Of a stretch of 64,000 nucleotides of DNA, positions 45,000 to 56,604 are shown one piece after another. The stretch covers positions 6,262,524 to 6,326,523 of the forward strand of contig OZ026598.1 of the NCBI GenBank assembly GCA_964020085.1, written 5' to 3'. Every line of letters starts with the position of its first letter. Position 1 is the stretch's first letter. The notes beneath the pieces were generated by a model. It saw only the letters and a list, made by a program, of their open reading frames with translations, made no database searches and was not told the DNA's origin. The stretch comes from Micromussa lordhowensis (taxonomy: Eukaryota; Cnidaria; Anthozoa; Scleractinia; Lobophylliidae). Position numbers and translations under genes: made by a program.

Positions 45000-45785
45000 T
45001 GAAAACCCCTTTATCAGCCACAATGGAATGTAATTGGAATGTAATGGTCAGTGAAAATAACCATCAATAAAGGTGCCATATTTCGGGTAATGTTCCCACA
45101 CGTTTCGGGCTTGGTCCTTCATCAGTGGAAAGTATGTTCGAACGAAATCAATGCAACGTTTGTACACGCCATGGATCTAAAATTAAACTGAATTTAATAA
45201 AATCTTCGTTGCCTAAAGGAAACAGAAGTCGGAATTTAGGCCGCGCGGATGACTGGTGCCGAGTTTGGTGGTAGACTGGTGCCAAATTCCATGAATAGAA
45301 GCTGCGTCAAAATGCTAAGCGACGGGATCGAAAAACCAGGCAGGTTTTTATCAATGCTTGGAAGGTGCTCGCCGAAGCATTGCCTCAGTGTACGCCCAGT
45401 TTCATCGATGTAGATGGCTGGGCAACGGCGACAGGAGATGCCGAGCATGGAGTGATGATTGTGATGAAGGTAAGTGTGTGTATCAGTTTCCTTGTAATGA
45501 ATGGAATTGCTGATGTGGTCGTTACTGCGTAGCGTGGTGTCGAGGAAGGAGAGTGTCAGAAATGGTGTGCGTAAATTGAAGAGCGGAATGAAAGTTGGAT
45601 ACGAAGTTGATGTAATCGTCAAGTTCCACACGGCCACAACAGGCGCTTCGATTACGTCATCGATGAATCTCTTGTGAAGTTGAGGCAAAAAGTCGTCGCA
45701 CTGGCTTACGATTTGCTCCTCGACGTATCCGACAAAAAGACATGCATATTTCGGGACCATCTTGCTGCTCATGGCGACTCCTCCT
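45000..45785 (-). mobile_element. Penelope-like retroelement remnant (partial RT plus GIY-YIG endonuclease)
   Basis: The minus strand 45772-45236 reads MSSKMVPKYACLFVGYVEEQ, then HKRFIDDVIE, LSFLDTTL and SIHYKETDTHTYLHHNHHS: the late palm part of a Penelope-type reverse transcriptase (YADD-like IDD box). It then jumps straight to MLGISCRRCPAIYIDETGRT and LRQCFGEHL, the GIY-YIG nuclease core with Y-I-DETGR and R...EHL. The thumb and linker that normally lie between are missing, so an internal deletion must have occurred. The 5' part of RT is also absent. Downstream, near 45100-45125, is a hammerhead-like core. The element's limits are given by the empty site in duplication copy 2. Confidence 0.85.
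45101..45126 (-). ncRNA. Hammerhead-ribozyme-like core at the 3' end of the Penelope-like element
   Basis: On the minus strand CTGATGA (45125-45119) is followed after 12 nt by GAAAC (45106-45102), flanked by CCACTGATGA and CGTGTGG. This is the conserved hammerhead core order, and Penelope-like elements are known to carry such ribozymes in their terminal repeats. The intervening stem (AGGACCAAGCCC) pairs weakly (GG with CC only), so activity is doubtful. Confidence 0.5.
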
Positions 45786-47876
45786 ACGTAGAATATGTTT
45801 GCGCGCGGAAAAATTTAAACTTGTTCATCGAAGTCCATAATTAAGACAACATTTCCTTGTTTCGTCTTGCATTTCCATTCCTTCTTTCCCTTCATCGACA
45901 TAATGACATGTTAGAGACATGCCATTTCAAAACTGAAGGGCTCAAGAGAAATGCAAAAGGTGACTTTAGAACTGATGCTCGAATTTGATTTTGAATTTGA
46001 TATGGACAATATTTATATTTCGACACTGATTTCTTTTGTATAATTAGTTCTATTTTGTTGGTGAAACTGCAATTTGTTGATTTTGAGTTAATCGGGTAAA
46101 CAAGTTATTTTCTGAGAAATCTAGGATAAAAAAGAACACTATTACATTCGTAGAGAAAGAGAAACCATGTCGCTTTACTTTATGTACGTGGCCATAAGTT
46201 AAGCAGATATTCAATTCGTACTATATGGAGAAATTAGTGAAAATAGAAACTATCTTTTTCGCACTTTCCTATGCATGCTTATCAGTCGCTTTTCAGCATT
46301 TTAACATTTCTACAACCGAAATGGCGTTGAATTAGTAGCCCTAAAATGTTTGATTTACACAGAAATAGAACACCGCATCAGTAGATGGTAGATAGAGAAA
46401 TGAGGTGTAATAAAGTTTGACAACATAGAACACACTATAGGTCCAGAGTTTTTTGATTGATCGACAGTGTTCCTAGCAGTCAGAGGTTATTTTAATTAGT
46501 AATATTTAATTTCATCACCTTTCGCATACAAATATTTGCTCCGGATGTACCAGACAAATACTCCAGTTACAATTTTTACGGAACCAAGAATCGTCTTGAT
46601 TCGAAACACATTTTTGACAACTGAACGGATTTTATACAACGAATGCGACAAATACTTGTGAAAACCTATTTTTAAAGGATTTTATCTTAAATAGTGCAAT
46701 ATATGTGTCTACTATTGAGGCAGTAGTCTTTCGATTCCGAATTTCTCTTTTAGTAAACTGGCATGAAAAGGTTCAAGAGTTATGAGTCCGGAAAATCAGT
46801 GTTAAGACAAAATAAACAAACATGAGAAAAGTTTAGCCTCTATCTCAAACTGCTTTACAAATATAACAACCGACATAACAGCATTTTATGTTTTCCTTTG
46901 AAATGGATAAAGCTTGATGAGATTTCATTGACGGATTACTTGAAGAGATTTTTATGAAAAAGACCTGACATCTTATGAGGTCAGAAAAAATTAAATCAAC
47001 TATTTAAATTAATCAACTATCTAAACAAAAACACATCCAATCAGATAATTGAAAATTTTCAATGTTTTTTCAAATTGTGAATGTTGTTGTCTCTTAAATT
47101 TGGAACCTTTTTTGTTAAAAAAAAACCCCTTAGAACAGTAGATATAGCTAGCAACATTTTTTGGCATTTCAGGTATAAAAGTATGGGATCACCTAATAAA
47201 AGATTCCAAAACCTCCACTGAAACAGTGGGTAAAATCAGTGAGGCACCTTAGGTTGAGGGACCAACAAACTACAATGCAGCTACATCCAACACAAGGTAG
47301 TGCAAAAAAAAATGAATAAATAAAATTAATACTATTAAAGAAGAGGTTAGCCAAGAGTGGTTTTTCCTTTACTTTAGGAAGCAGTATATTATGTTGCTAT
47401 TTGTTCAGTAACGTCCGAAGTGTTAACTTGAAATTGTATAAAATCATGCACTTAAAACAAAGTAAGCTTTGAAGAACTGAACCTCGTTTTCGGCAATGTT
47501 GTGACTTTGTGTTGGAATTTCACCAATACTAAAATAACTCAGCCGTTGTATTTGCCGTGTATGTTTGTGATTTGTTTTTATGTGTTTTGCGTGAACTGAA
47601 CTGAGCTCGGTACATCAAAAGGGATCTAATTACCTTAGGACTCACACACATCGTTTACAATGAACACATTGATCTAAGAAGGTTAGTTTGATTTAATCAG
47701 GAACGCTCGAGCGTCCCGTGTTTTTATAAAGTCAGTCATAACGAGTTATAGCTCAACAGCGCAGGAGACCAAAGGATAATTTTAGAAAATAAAAAGGGGA
47801 AGGTTTGGTTGCCAACTTGGTGAAAATTTGGGGAATCTTTCAATCTGCATTTTTCGTCAATTTTCGTGCCACAAAA

Positions 47877-48902
47877 ATGAAACTAAACTACTCAAGCCTT
47901 TGGACGTTGGGAATTGTGCCTTTCGTTATCTTAATGTCAGCTACCAAATGCTGCTTTGGGGAATTTCCCATCCCAGTTGGTTTGTTTGTCAAACTGTTTA
48001 TAGTCTGTGCTTTGGCAGGCCATGTAGAAAGTGGTTTGAGAGTTGGAATTTTTTTAAAAATGATCTTTTTCCCTGATTCAGAGACAAAAGACGGAGACTT
48101 AATTGTGAAGTTCAAAGGTGAAATCCTTAGTGAAAACCTTACGGAACTGCTCCGCCAGGACAACATCACTGTACCAGATGAAAGGACTGCTCTTTCTGCA
48201 GTGCTCTAACAGAAGAATTCTTCAGTCCATTCGTGTCAAGGCAGATGTTTCTTGGGTGAAAGACGAATACGAAACCAGACTTGATTTTGTGACAGTGCTT
48301 GCAGAACATTTGGTGATTGTTGCTTGGACTTCCAGTCACGGTAAGACTCGAGAAGAAGCCAAATCTCTCAAGAAAAGGACTCTTGCGTTCGAAATGGAAA
48401 ACAATATCATATTTTGTCAATATATCTTATATCGCTACGCGTAGTATTTTTAACACTCTTCTCGGTGTTTGATACATTACTTCAAGTATGGAATATGGAA
48501 CAATCATTTCAGACCAAAAACATACCTGGCGATCTCTCATTGGATTCAATGTTCACTTCTTCTGAAACTAAAGCTACAGCCGCAAGTATCAAGGCTATAC
48601 ATCACTGGCATTTCCGCAAAAAAAGAAACACCAAAAACAACAACAACAAAACGCCAAGGAGCACAGAAACAAAGAAACAAAACAACAAATGAACCCGTTC
48701 CCGACCAATATAACAACTTTTGATATCATTTAACTCAAAGAATAGTTCATTTTTTACCATAAAATTTTGTTTAACAGGGTTTTTCATTGCGTTGTGTTTC
48801 ACTACCACCAAGAAAGTGCGAGGTCTCATCAAGAAACGATGGAATGGAACGGGAGATGAAACAACTACAGCCTTTAACATGCTCAATATGAAGAGCATAT
48901 AA
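47877..48902 (+). pseudogene. SMB-7TM receptor pseudogene, copy 1 (first and last exons only)
   Basis: From 47877 the frame starts with MKLNYSSLWTLGIVPFVILM, a signal peptide, and runs to TAA at 48207-48209. In the same frame follows a somatomedin-B-like segment whose first cysteines remain (SCQGRCFLGE), but a conserved Cys codon has become TGA at 48282-48284; the rest (FCDSACRTFGDCCLDF) is intact up to a donor at 48341. The extracellular exon and the TM1-TM6 exons are missing. The last exon (48778-48902, GFFIALCFTTTKKVRGL, TM7 end and C-tail) follows directly after a normal acceptor. Compared with copy 2 it is an internally deleted relic. Confidence 0.8.
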
Positions 48903-49039
48903 ATGGCACAGGCGAAAGAGAACTGATTCTTCTTGAAATCCTTAATTAATTCTTTTTATTTGAGTGACTCTCTCTTGATAGAAGAGGACTACGATGTTAC
49001 TTTCAATTTTATATGGTTCGAGGATTAAGGTACTGACAT

Positions 49040-49740
49040 TTTTAAAAAACTCGGTCCAAATTACGCCAGGGATATTTGAAAACGCACCCTTATTTCTACG
49101 TTTACACTTACCCTCCACACTAATCCATCACGAAAACGGAGCCTTTCGAAACCACCCTTGAAACCGGAGGTATTTGAAGCGAGACACCAGCTTTAAAGCT
49201 TTAAAGCTGGTGTCTCGGGTACGTACCGTTAAACAATCTCATTCCGAACTTTGTGGCTTTTTTTGGTTGTTTCTGGGACGGCCTTGTCAATAATTTCTTG
49301 TATTTCTTGCGTGGATAACTCGCCAAATCTGCCTTTTTCATCCATTTTTTTTGTCGACGAAACTTGGCTTCACGGGAAAAATGTTATGCTGAGCGACATT
49401 TGCCGCATTCATTTCCATATAAGGTCAAACGCAGTTTAATGGCTGGTAACCGAGATCTAGTGAACCAATCAGAAAGCTAGAATTGCATTACCCGAGGTTG
49501 AGAATTTAATAAATATAAATGAAGCAGCTTTGTGTTTTAGTGTTGACGAAAAACATTCTGAAGACGGAGCTTTTCGAAAACGAATTACATCAAGATAATC
49601 GTGGGATTTTAGTTTTGCTCAAAGACAAATCAAACATGACCGGTGATTGTGGCGTATTCAAGTTTCTCCGGTGCATTGTGAATGGGCTCTTAACTTTATA
49701 TGCTACAGATTCCTTTTGGTGGGACCTCTGTTTTCAGTTT
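49040..49740 (+). repeat. MITE-like repeat remnants, copy 3, with internal palindrome
   Basis: Pieces of the family seen at 6752-7062 and 31330-31700 lie in both orientations: ccacactaatccatcacgaa and aacggagcctttcgaaa at 49115-49150, and gaagacggagcttttcgaaa, atgaccggtgattgtgg and caagtttctccgg at 49558-49675. At 49183-49216 is the palindrome agacaccagctttaaagc and its inverse. The element has been interrupted by about 350 bp of other sequence. Confidence 0.6.
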
Positions 49741-50175
49741 CATTTCACAAAGTAGCCATTCCTAGTCCAGAGTTAATAGCTCACAAGTGGTTTAACCAAG
49801 GTACAAGCAATGGTCGAGAATAAAATGACAAGCTACAACAGCAGGCTTCATCTGGAATTCTCAATTTCAAATGCAGTTTATTTTAAAACTACTTGCAATC
49901 ACATTCAATCAATTAAGAGAACGAATTGCTCTAGATCTTTTGTTCGTCTACGTTGGTATTTTAACGTTTTCAAGAGATGTACAAAATAAAACAGATAAAA
50001 GTGATTTTGTATCAGTTGCTGTCTTGTTTGATTTGAAACTTGTATTACAAAATAAACTGAATAAAGAGCAGTTCAGACGAAATCAGAATATAAACAACTT
50101 TAAATAAACTGTGGGGCATAATTTAGCGAAATGAAACCGGAGAACTTGAAACATTTCCAAATTGTTCAAATAGAG

Positions 50176-50286
50176 TACTTACTGCAAGAAACACTCCTAG
50201 GGTTGGATTCATAATTTCTGGTACAGCGCACATGTAGTTGATGCTAAGAGGAATATCGTAATAAACTTCTTAGTCCCGTTCATGAA
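50176..50286 (-). pseudogene. Dead duplicate of exon 1 of the small signal-peptide gene
   Basis: The minus strand reads MNGTKKFITIFLASTTCALY, parallel to the exon at 44762-44663. Then AAATTATGA replaces AAATGTGAA and gives a stop. The splice donor gtaagt is still present. Exons 2 and 3 were not duplicated, so this is an orphan piece carried along in the segmental duplication. Confidence 0.75.
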
Positions 50287-50479
50287 TTAATACAATCAAT
50301 ATTTTAAAATCAACGCAATTAAAGTTGTAAAACTCTCGAGTGCGACAACTTCGTGGGTGTTGTAACCGTCGTTTGCAATGCTGCTGTGACGTCACAAATA
50401 CCGTTTGGTTACGTCATGATCAGAAGCGCGTGCATACTGTAGTCTTCAATCTATACAAGGATCTTCGCGCTATTCGTAA

Positions 50480-50619
50480 ATGTTCGAAGGCTGGATAACG
50501 CTATCCACCGGATAAATGGTTATAGAGTGGATAAGTGTTAACAAAACAAACCACGCTATCCGCTGGATAGTGATTTATCCAGTGGATAGCGTTATCCACC
50601 TTTCGAACAACCCGAGCCA
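50480..50619. mobile_element. MITE 'ggataacgctatcc' family, copy 2
   Basis: The same palindromic element as at 20920-21066 (gttcgaaggctggataacgc...gcgttatccacctttcgaac). It lies in duplication copy 2, where copy 1 has no such element. It was therefore inserted after the duplication, or lost from copy 1. Confidence 0.88.
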
Positions 50620-51165
50620 GATGTGCATAGAATACGTTTGCGCGCGTAAACATTCAAACTTGTTTTAAATTAAAATTAAATCAAAGTCCATAAATAAGAC
50701 AACGTTGCCTTGTTTTGTCTTGCATTTCCTTTCCGTCTTTCCCTTCACCGACATAATGACATATTTGAGAGATACATGCAATTTCAAAACTGAAGGGCAG
50801 AAGAGAAACGGAAAAGGCGACTTTGGAATCTGATACTCGAATTTGAAATGCTATCAAATTGTCGATACGTGCTGGCAAGCTTTGTCCAAGTAAAAATATC
50901 TCTATTCCTAGTTCATTAGTATATATAATCAAATACTTGCGAGTAGAATTAATGATTTACGCTTAAACTGAAATTTGAAATGTTCTCAAAATTACACTAG
51001 CTTTACGACAAGAGCAATTTGAAGGAATTAAAATTCTTAATTCCATGGCGAGCTCAAGATAACACACGAGTACTCGCTTACTATATGACAGAGAAACTTA
51101 CAAACGCGATAATACGTGTAAATTGAAAATAACCGATTAGTTTGCCTGCACTCAAGCAATCACAA

Positions 51166-51531
51166 TCAACTATTAGTCAAATAATAACACAGGTTGCATG
51201 AAGAAAACATCAAACACGAAAGACAGTGTTCCATCCGGTACATTTGAAACAGAGAGCAGAGAGTTGAAAACATGACAAGCAGCGGAGTATCTTTGAAAAA
51301 AATCAAGGTATTCCTGCATCTCGGAAACAGAAAAGAGTTGCTATCTAGCTTTTCGAATATGTTATTGCTCCCGAAGCCTTTATTTACCGCAACCTCCATA
51401 CTTTCGTCGAAATCCTTTCTCGCATAGCCAGTTTGCCGTGTCCACACTCGGAATCCGTCATATACCTTGTGGCGTCTTACCCAAAACAGGACTTTGGGGA
51501 TGAAAACAAGAATTAAGTTCACACTTAACAC
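51166..51531 (-). other. 121-codon open frame of unknown nature in copy-2-specific insertion
   Basis: The minus-strand frame has a coding-like middle (RRHKVYDGFRVWTRQTGYAR, KDFDESMEVAVNKGFGSNNI) and a hydrophobic Cys-rich end. Nothing was recognised. It lies inside the roughly 650 bp present in duplication copy 2 but missing in copy 1, so it may belong to an inserted element or be sequence lost from copy 1. No promoter or splice partner was seen. Confidence 0.2.
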
Positions 51532-54500
51532 GTTTTCACAAAGATCGACGTTTGATTTAATCTTATATAGGATTCAACATTTCTTTTGTTTAGTGCATTA
51601 AGTGTTATTTTTTGGGGGTGAAACTGCAAATTGGTTATTTTAAAGTTAACGAAATCGGGTTAAGAAATATATTTTCTGACAAAGCCAGTTAAAATAGGAC
51701 ACCTCTAGAAAAACCACGGTTATTGAACTTTGTTATGTGGGCTTATCAATTACTTCTCAGCAATTAGATTTCTACAGCGGAAATGGCAGCATAAAAAAGG
51801 TGAGTAAACACAGTAATGTAAAACATAACAACAGATGTTCTATTCGTACTATAAAGAGAAATAAGCAAAAGTCAGTAGAAACTATTTTTATCGCACTTTC
51901 TTTTATCGGCTTATCAGATGCTTCTCAGCAATTTAATTTCTACAACGGAAATCGATTTAAATGGTAGCATAAAAAAGTCAGATTTACACAGAAAACGAAC
52001 ACCGTATCAGCAGATGGTAGATAGAGAAATGATGTGTAATAAAGTTTGATGACCCTGCAGAGCACGCTATAGGTCCAGAGTTTTTTTGATTGATCGACAG
52101 TGTTCCTAGCAGTCAGAGGTTATTGTAATTAGTAATATCCAGCTTTATCACCTTTCGCATACAAACAATTGCCCCGGATGTACCAAACAAATGCTGTTAC
52201 TGAAATTTTTAGAAGCAAGGTCGTCTTAAAACACATTTTTTACAACTTAAAGTTTTTTTTATTTAAAACGTGCAATTTACGTGTCCACCTATCAAGCAAA
52301 AACCTTTTTATATGCTCCTCTGTTTTCGAATTTCTCTTTTGGTAAAAGGGCGCGAAAAGATACAGAATTTACGAGTTCGGTCTTTTGAAGATCAGTGTCA
52401 AGACAAAACAAACATGAATAAAGTTTGGCTTCTATCTCAAAACACTATACAAATATAACAAAATATAAAATTACCATACATTTTATATTGTTTGCCCTTG
52501 AAACGGATAACGTTAGATTAGATTTTATTGAATTACTTGAAGTGATTTTTATTAAAAAAAACGCTGACAGCCTATTAGGGCAGAAAAATTAATCAACTAA
52601 CTAAAGAGAAACACATTCAAACAGGATGGTTTTTCAATTTTTTTTTAAAATCGTAAATATTATTACACTTTAAAATTCGATCCACGTTAAAAGGTTGCTA
52701 TTTCACAATATTAAGATATTTCAATTAATTCAACAAGCTTTTCCTCTTCTTTAGGAAGCAATATATTATGTTGCAATTTGTTCAGTAACGCCTGAAGTTT
52801 TAAGGTGCACTTAAAACTAGGTAAGCTTTGAAAAACTGAATCTCGTTTTCTTTATGTTGTAACTGTGTATTGGAATATCATCAATAGTAAAATAACTTAG
52901 CCCTTGTATTTGCTGTGTATGTTTGCGTATTTTTTATATTAAACTTTATATGAACTGAGCTGAAATGATTTCAATCAATTTAGGACGCACACAGATCGTT
53001 CACAATGAACACATTGACCTAGGAATTAAGTATTAGTTTGATTTAATCAGGAACACCTGAACAATTCTTATTTCAAAACGTTCCGTGTTTTCATAAAGTC
53101 AGTCATAACGAGCTACTCAACAGCACAGGAGATCAAAGAATCGTATTAGGAAGAAACGAAGATGTTTTGGTTGCCGACTTGGTGATAATTTGGCGTATCG
53201 TTTAATCTGCAGTTTTCGTCAATTGTTCACGCCACAAAAATGAAACTAAACGATTCAAATCTTTGGGCGTTAGGAATTGTGGCTGTTGTAGTCTTAATCT
53301 CAGCTGCAAAAAGCAACTTTGGGAATTTTCCCATCCCAGTTGGTTTGTATGCCTAACAGTTGATAAGTTGTGCTTCTGCAGGCCATTTAGAAAGCGGTTT
53401 GAGAGTTGGAAGTAAAAAATTGTTGTTTTTCCTGATTCAGAGACAAAAGACAAAGACTTTATTGTGAGGTTCAAAGGTGAAATTTTTAGCTGGAAAAACC
53501 TTACGGAACTGCTTCGCCGGCACAACATCACTGTACCGGATGAAGGAAGTGTTCTTCCTGCAGTGCTTCGAATCAAGTATTCTAGAGATCAGTCGTGTAA
53601 AGGCAGATGTTTCTTGGATGAAAGAAGATCTCTTTCTAAGACTTGCTTCTGTGATGTGGCTTGCAGAATATTCGGTGATTGCTGCTTGGACTTCGATTTA
53701 AGGTAAGACTCTACAACTGAAAATAACTATTGTGTTCCGGCGAAATGGAAATAGCTGTGAAATTTGACTTAGTCCAGCCTGTATATTGTATAGCAGTACT
53801 TTCAACTGACATCGCTTTACAATCGTCTTTCTCGGCAACGTTTATGTCTATCATTTGCTCTCCACGAGGTGTTACCGTGATATTTTCCATACGTTCAAAC
53901 CCTATGCAGTGTAAGGGGTGATAGTTCTACTGGCTAACGAATATCAAAAAAGACGATTCGTCTCTTATCGTGAAGGCACAGAAAAAAAGAGTGAATTATA
54001 TGTGCCCTTCCTCCCTCAAGTGTACTGCCATAGTGTTGTGGGAAATAGTATGTCCTCTCGGCTTCCTACTGTATAAGTTAGTTTGTTTAGGCCCAAAAGA
54101 AGATCAGTTTAAAATTCAGCCTTTTTCTCGTCGGGTTAGAAAGGGTGATAAACAAGTATATTCCCTTTTTTTGCCACGAAATAGAAATAATCTGTCATAG
54201 TGAATTTCGGATTGTGTTTCCTCAGTTGTATTGAAACTGGCAACGACGCATCATTTGAGAACGTTACATGCGGAGACGTCAATAATCCTGATTATCCATG
54301 GTCTGGGGTAATCATGAAATCTACTTGCAGTTTAAACAACCGTCAAGGCATTAGCAACTGCCAAAGTACAGTTCAAAGGTTGCATATGGCGCTGGAGAAG
54401 GAACTGCCAGTCTTTGACTTGGCACAGAATGTAATATACAGAAGCATTGCTTGTGCCAGGTGTAACAATGTAGGAAATATGTCTTTTTGGGGTCTTGAAA

Positions 54501-55824
54501 TTTCCTGCAGGGGTAGCGGTGGATCGTTTTCTACTCCAGTTAACATCACAATCGTAAAGAAGTTTCTGAAGGAACGTCCAGACTGCTCGTGGAGATACGC
54601 TCCAAGAAATGGCAAGCAGCAGCACAAGTCTTGTGTGTTGCATGCTGCACCATGTGATACGAATCCGAATCATCTGCCAGTGTTATCCGTAGTTAAAGAA
54701 CTGTGTTCATTGTATTCTATGGTTTTTTTAGCTGACTATGGATTGAAGTACAGAAACCCTCACTGTGCCCTTTGCAATCCAGATGGGCGATCTTTAGGGG
54801 GGGGAAATGGGCCATCAGTGGTGCCTCCTTTGTCTATCCTTCTGGATGTAAGCGGAAGCATTCCAGATCCAAAAGAACCAAAGCATCCACTAACTACCCT
54901 GATCACGGGACCTGCCGTGCAAGATTATAATCTGACCTCACAGGTGGTGAACTGTATCTCAAATACGACCAACTGCACAGTCACCGTTCGAGATTACAAC
55001 TGTGAAAATTTTACTGCTAAAAACCAATCAACGCAAATAAGATTTTCCCTGAACAAAAGCCATGATGTCATCTTAATCAGCCCAAAACAGTTTTTACAAG
55101 ACAAAAATGAAATGAAGCTGCAAGGAAATTCGGTTTATATTTTGTGTCAAGAAAACCAGACTGAACATCGTGGGCATGGTGGACAGGCTGAGAAGGAGGT
55201 CAAGTGGCAGGACTCTGCAGTCCTTATTTTTGTCACACTTACTGGCACACTTCTCTCAATAATCTCGCTGTGTTTTATGGTGTACGTTTACTGCTGAAAA
55301 TGTCTCATCAGTCTCTCTGTGGCGTTGATTTGTTACCAAGCAGTTTTTCTCGGAGCCGCAAAGTCGCGCGAAGTTGATGCCCTTTGCAAAGCAGTGGCCA
55401 TTTTTTTTGCATTTCTTTTTGCTTGCTGCATTTTCCTGGACGAGTGTCATGGCGTTTGATACTGCAAGTACTTTTACTACAAAAGGTAAGTGAACTACTA
55501 AACATTGAGCCTTTTTTGTTGAGTGGATCCCATCAGTGTCAACTCGCCCAATTTCTTTTGACAAGCGACCTCCTCTCAAAAATTCAAACGTCAGGTTTTC
55601 CAAAGGAGGAACTCTTATTGTTTTACAATCACGACGAGCAATCAGTCGTTTCCAACCCTGAGAAAATGTTTCTTTTATTATATTTTGAGTAAAATTCCTT
55701 GATCAAATGTTTGTGTGGTATAACACCCACAAAGTAGCAAATAGAATCATTTCCACGATAACATCTACACTATCTACATGATCTCATGTTCCCTTGTCGA
55801 TGAAAGAAGAAGAGTTTGCCCCTT

Positions 55825-56604
55825 GCTTGATTTTTTCTCCAGTATAATATTGTAAATTTTGGAAAACGGAACATTACACTTCACCGTACTTTGTTCAGGC
55901 ACATGATGTGTGACATCATAGCTAGTGCTACCGCAGTCGCAAAATCGGTAAACATAATATGAAGTGTTGAACTGAATCGCCACGTCTTGTCTTTTCCTTT
56001 TCGCTTTTAAGTGATTGCTCCAAGAACGAATAATATAACTTATAGCGGAGCTCCGGCGGCCCGAAGGGCCGCCAAGCGGAGCCCCATAACCATATAGGAA
56101 AAAGAAACCCATGTATGGATTTTCTCATGGTTAATCATGGACAGCGGTATTGCTCGTGGGCGCGTACGCACGACGGCGACGACAACGACGACGACGACGA
56201 CGACGGTGGAGTCGCGCAAGATGGCGGCCATAAGGGGACCTCTAAACCAAAAGGAGGCTTAATTTTTCGCGTGCTTTCTGGAGCTCAACGCGGCTACACA
56301 ATATGCTAGGTCAGCTAAAGGAGTAACGTTTGTCGTGTTTACGTGGAAACTGGAAGATTTCCAAACTGGAAGATTTCTTGCTAATTTCTGGCTTGATTTT
56401 TTCTCCAGTATAATATTGTAAATTTTGGAAAACGGAACATTACACTTCACCGTACTTTGTTCAGGCACATGATGTGTGACATCATAGCTAGTGCTACCGC
56501 AGTCGCAAAATCGGTAAACATAATATGAAGTGTTGAACTGAATCGCCACGTCTTGTCTTTTCCTTTTCGCTTTTAAGTGATTGCTCCAAGAACGAATAAT
56601 ATAA
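55825..56604 (+). repeat. Two 214-bp nearly identical direct repeats flanking a CpG-rich block
   Basis: 55825-56038 and 56391-56604 (cttgattttttctccagtat...gctccaagaacgaataatat) look identical by eye over about 210 bp. Between them is the 340-bp block that is repeated inverted at 56976-57311. It lies in the long receptor intron. Such high identity means very recent copying. Confidence 0.92.

Larger units (their letters stand above)
44650..48345 (+). repeat. Segmental tandem duplication, copy 1
   Basis: This block aligns in order and orientation with 50170-53706. Shared text includes gagtacttac...cctagggttggattca (44655/50175), tcgtgggtgttgtaac (44832/50349), acgtcat...catactgta (44890/50412), ttaagacaac...ttgtyttgcatttcc (45841/50694), tataggtccagagtttttt (46436/52068), atcgacagtgttcctagcag (46459/52093) and the receptor start atgaaactaaac (47877/53240). 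Identity varies, from roughly 75 to 95 per cent by eye. Copy 1 has a Penelope-like insertion that copy 2 lacks. Confidence 0.9.
50170..53706 (+). repeat. Segmental tandem duplication, copy 2
   Basis: See copy 1 (44650-48345) for the alignment anchors. Copy 2 has its own insertions: the MITE at 50480-50619, and about 650 bp at 50890-51560 that copy 1 lacks. In copy 2 the duplicated first exon of the small minus-strand gene (50280-50176) has an extra base that brings a TGA into frame after LYQKL, so it is a dead exon. Confidence 0.9.

Noticed and set aside
48414..48723. Frames rich in K, N and T after the copy-1 SMB exon
   Set aside because: A-rich low-complexity sequence within the former intron; no match to the receptor exons.
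56115..56309. 64-codon frame with a DDDDDD run, seen identically at 57044-57238
   Set aside because: The identity comes from a recent inverted duplication; the acidic run is a (GAC)n repeat; no other sign of coding.
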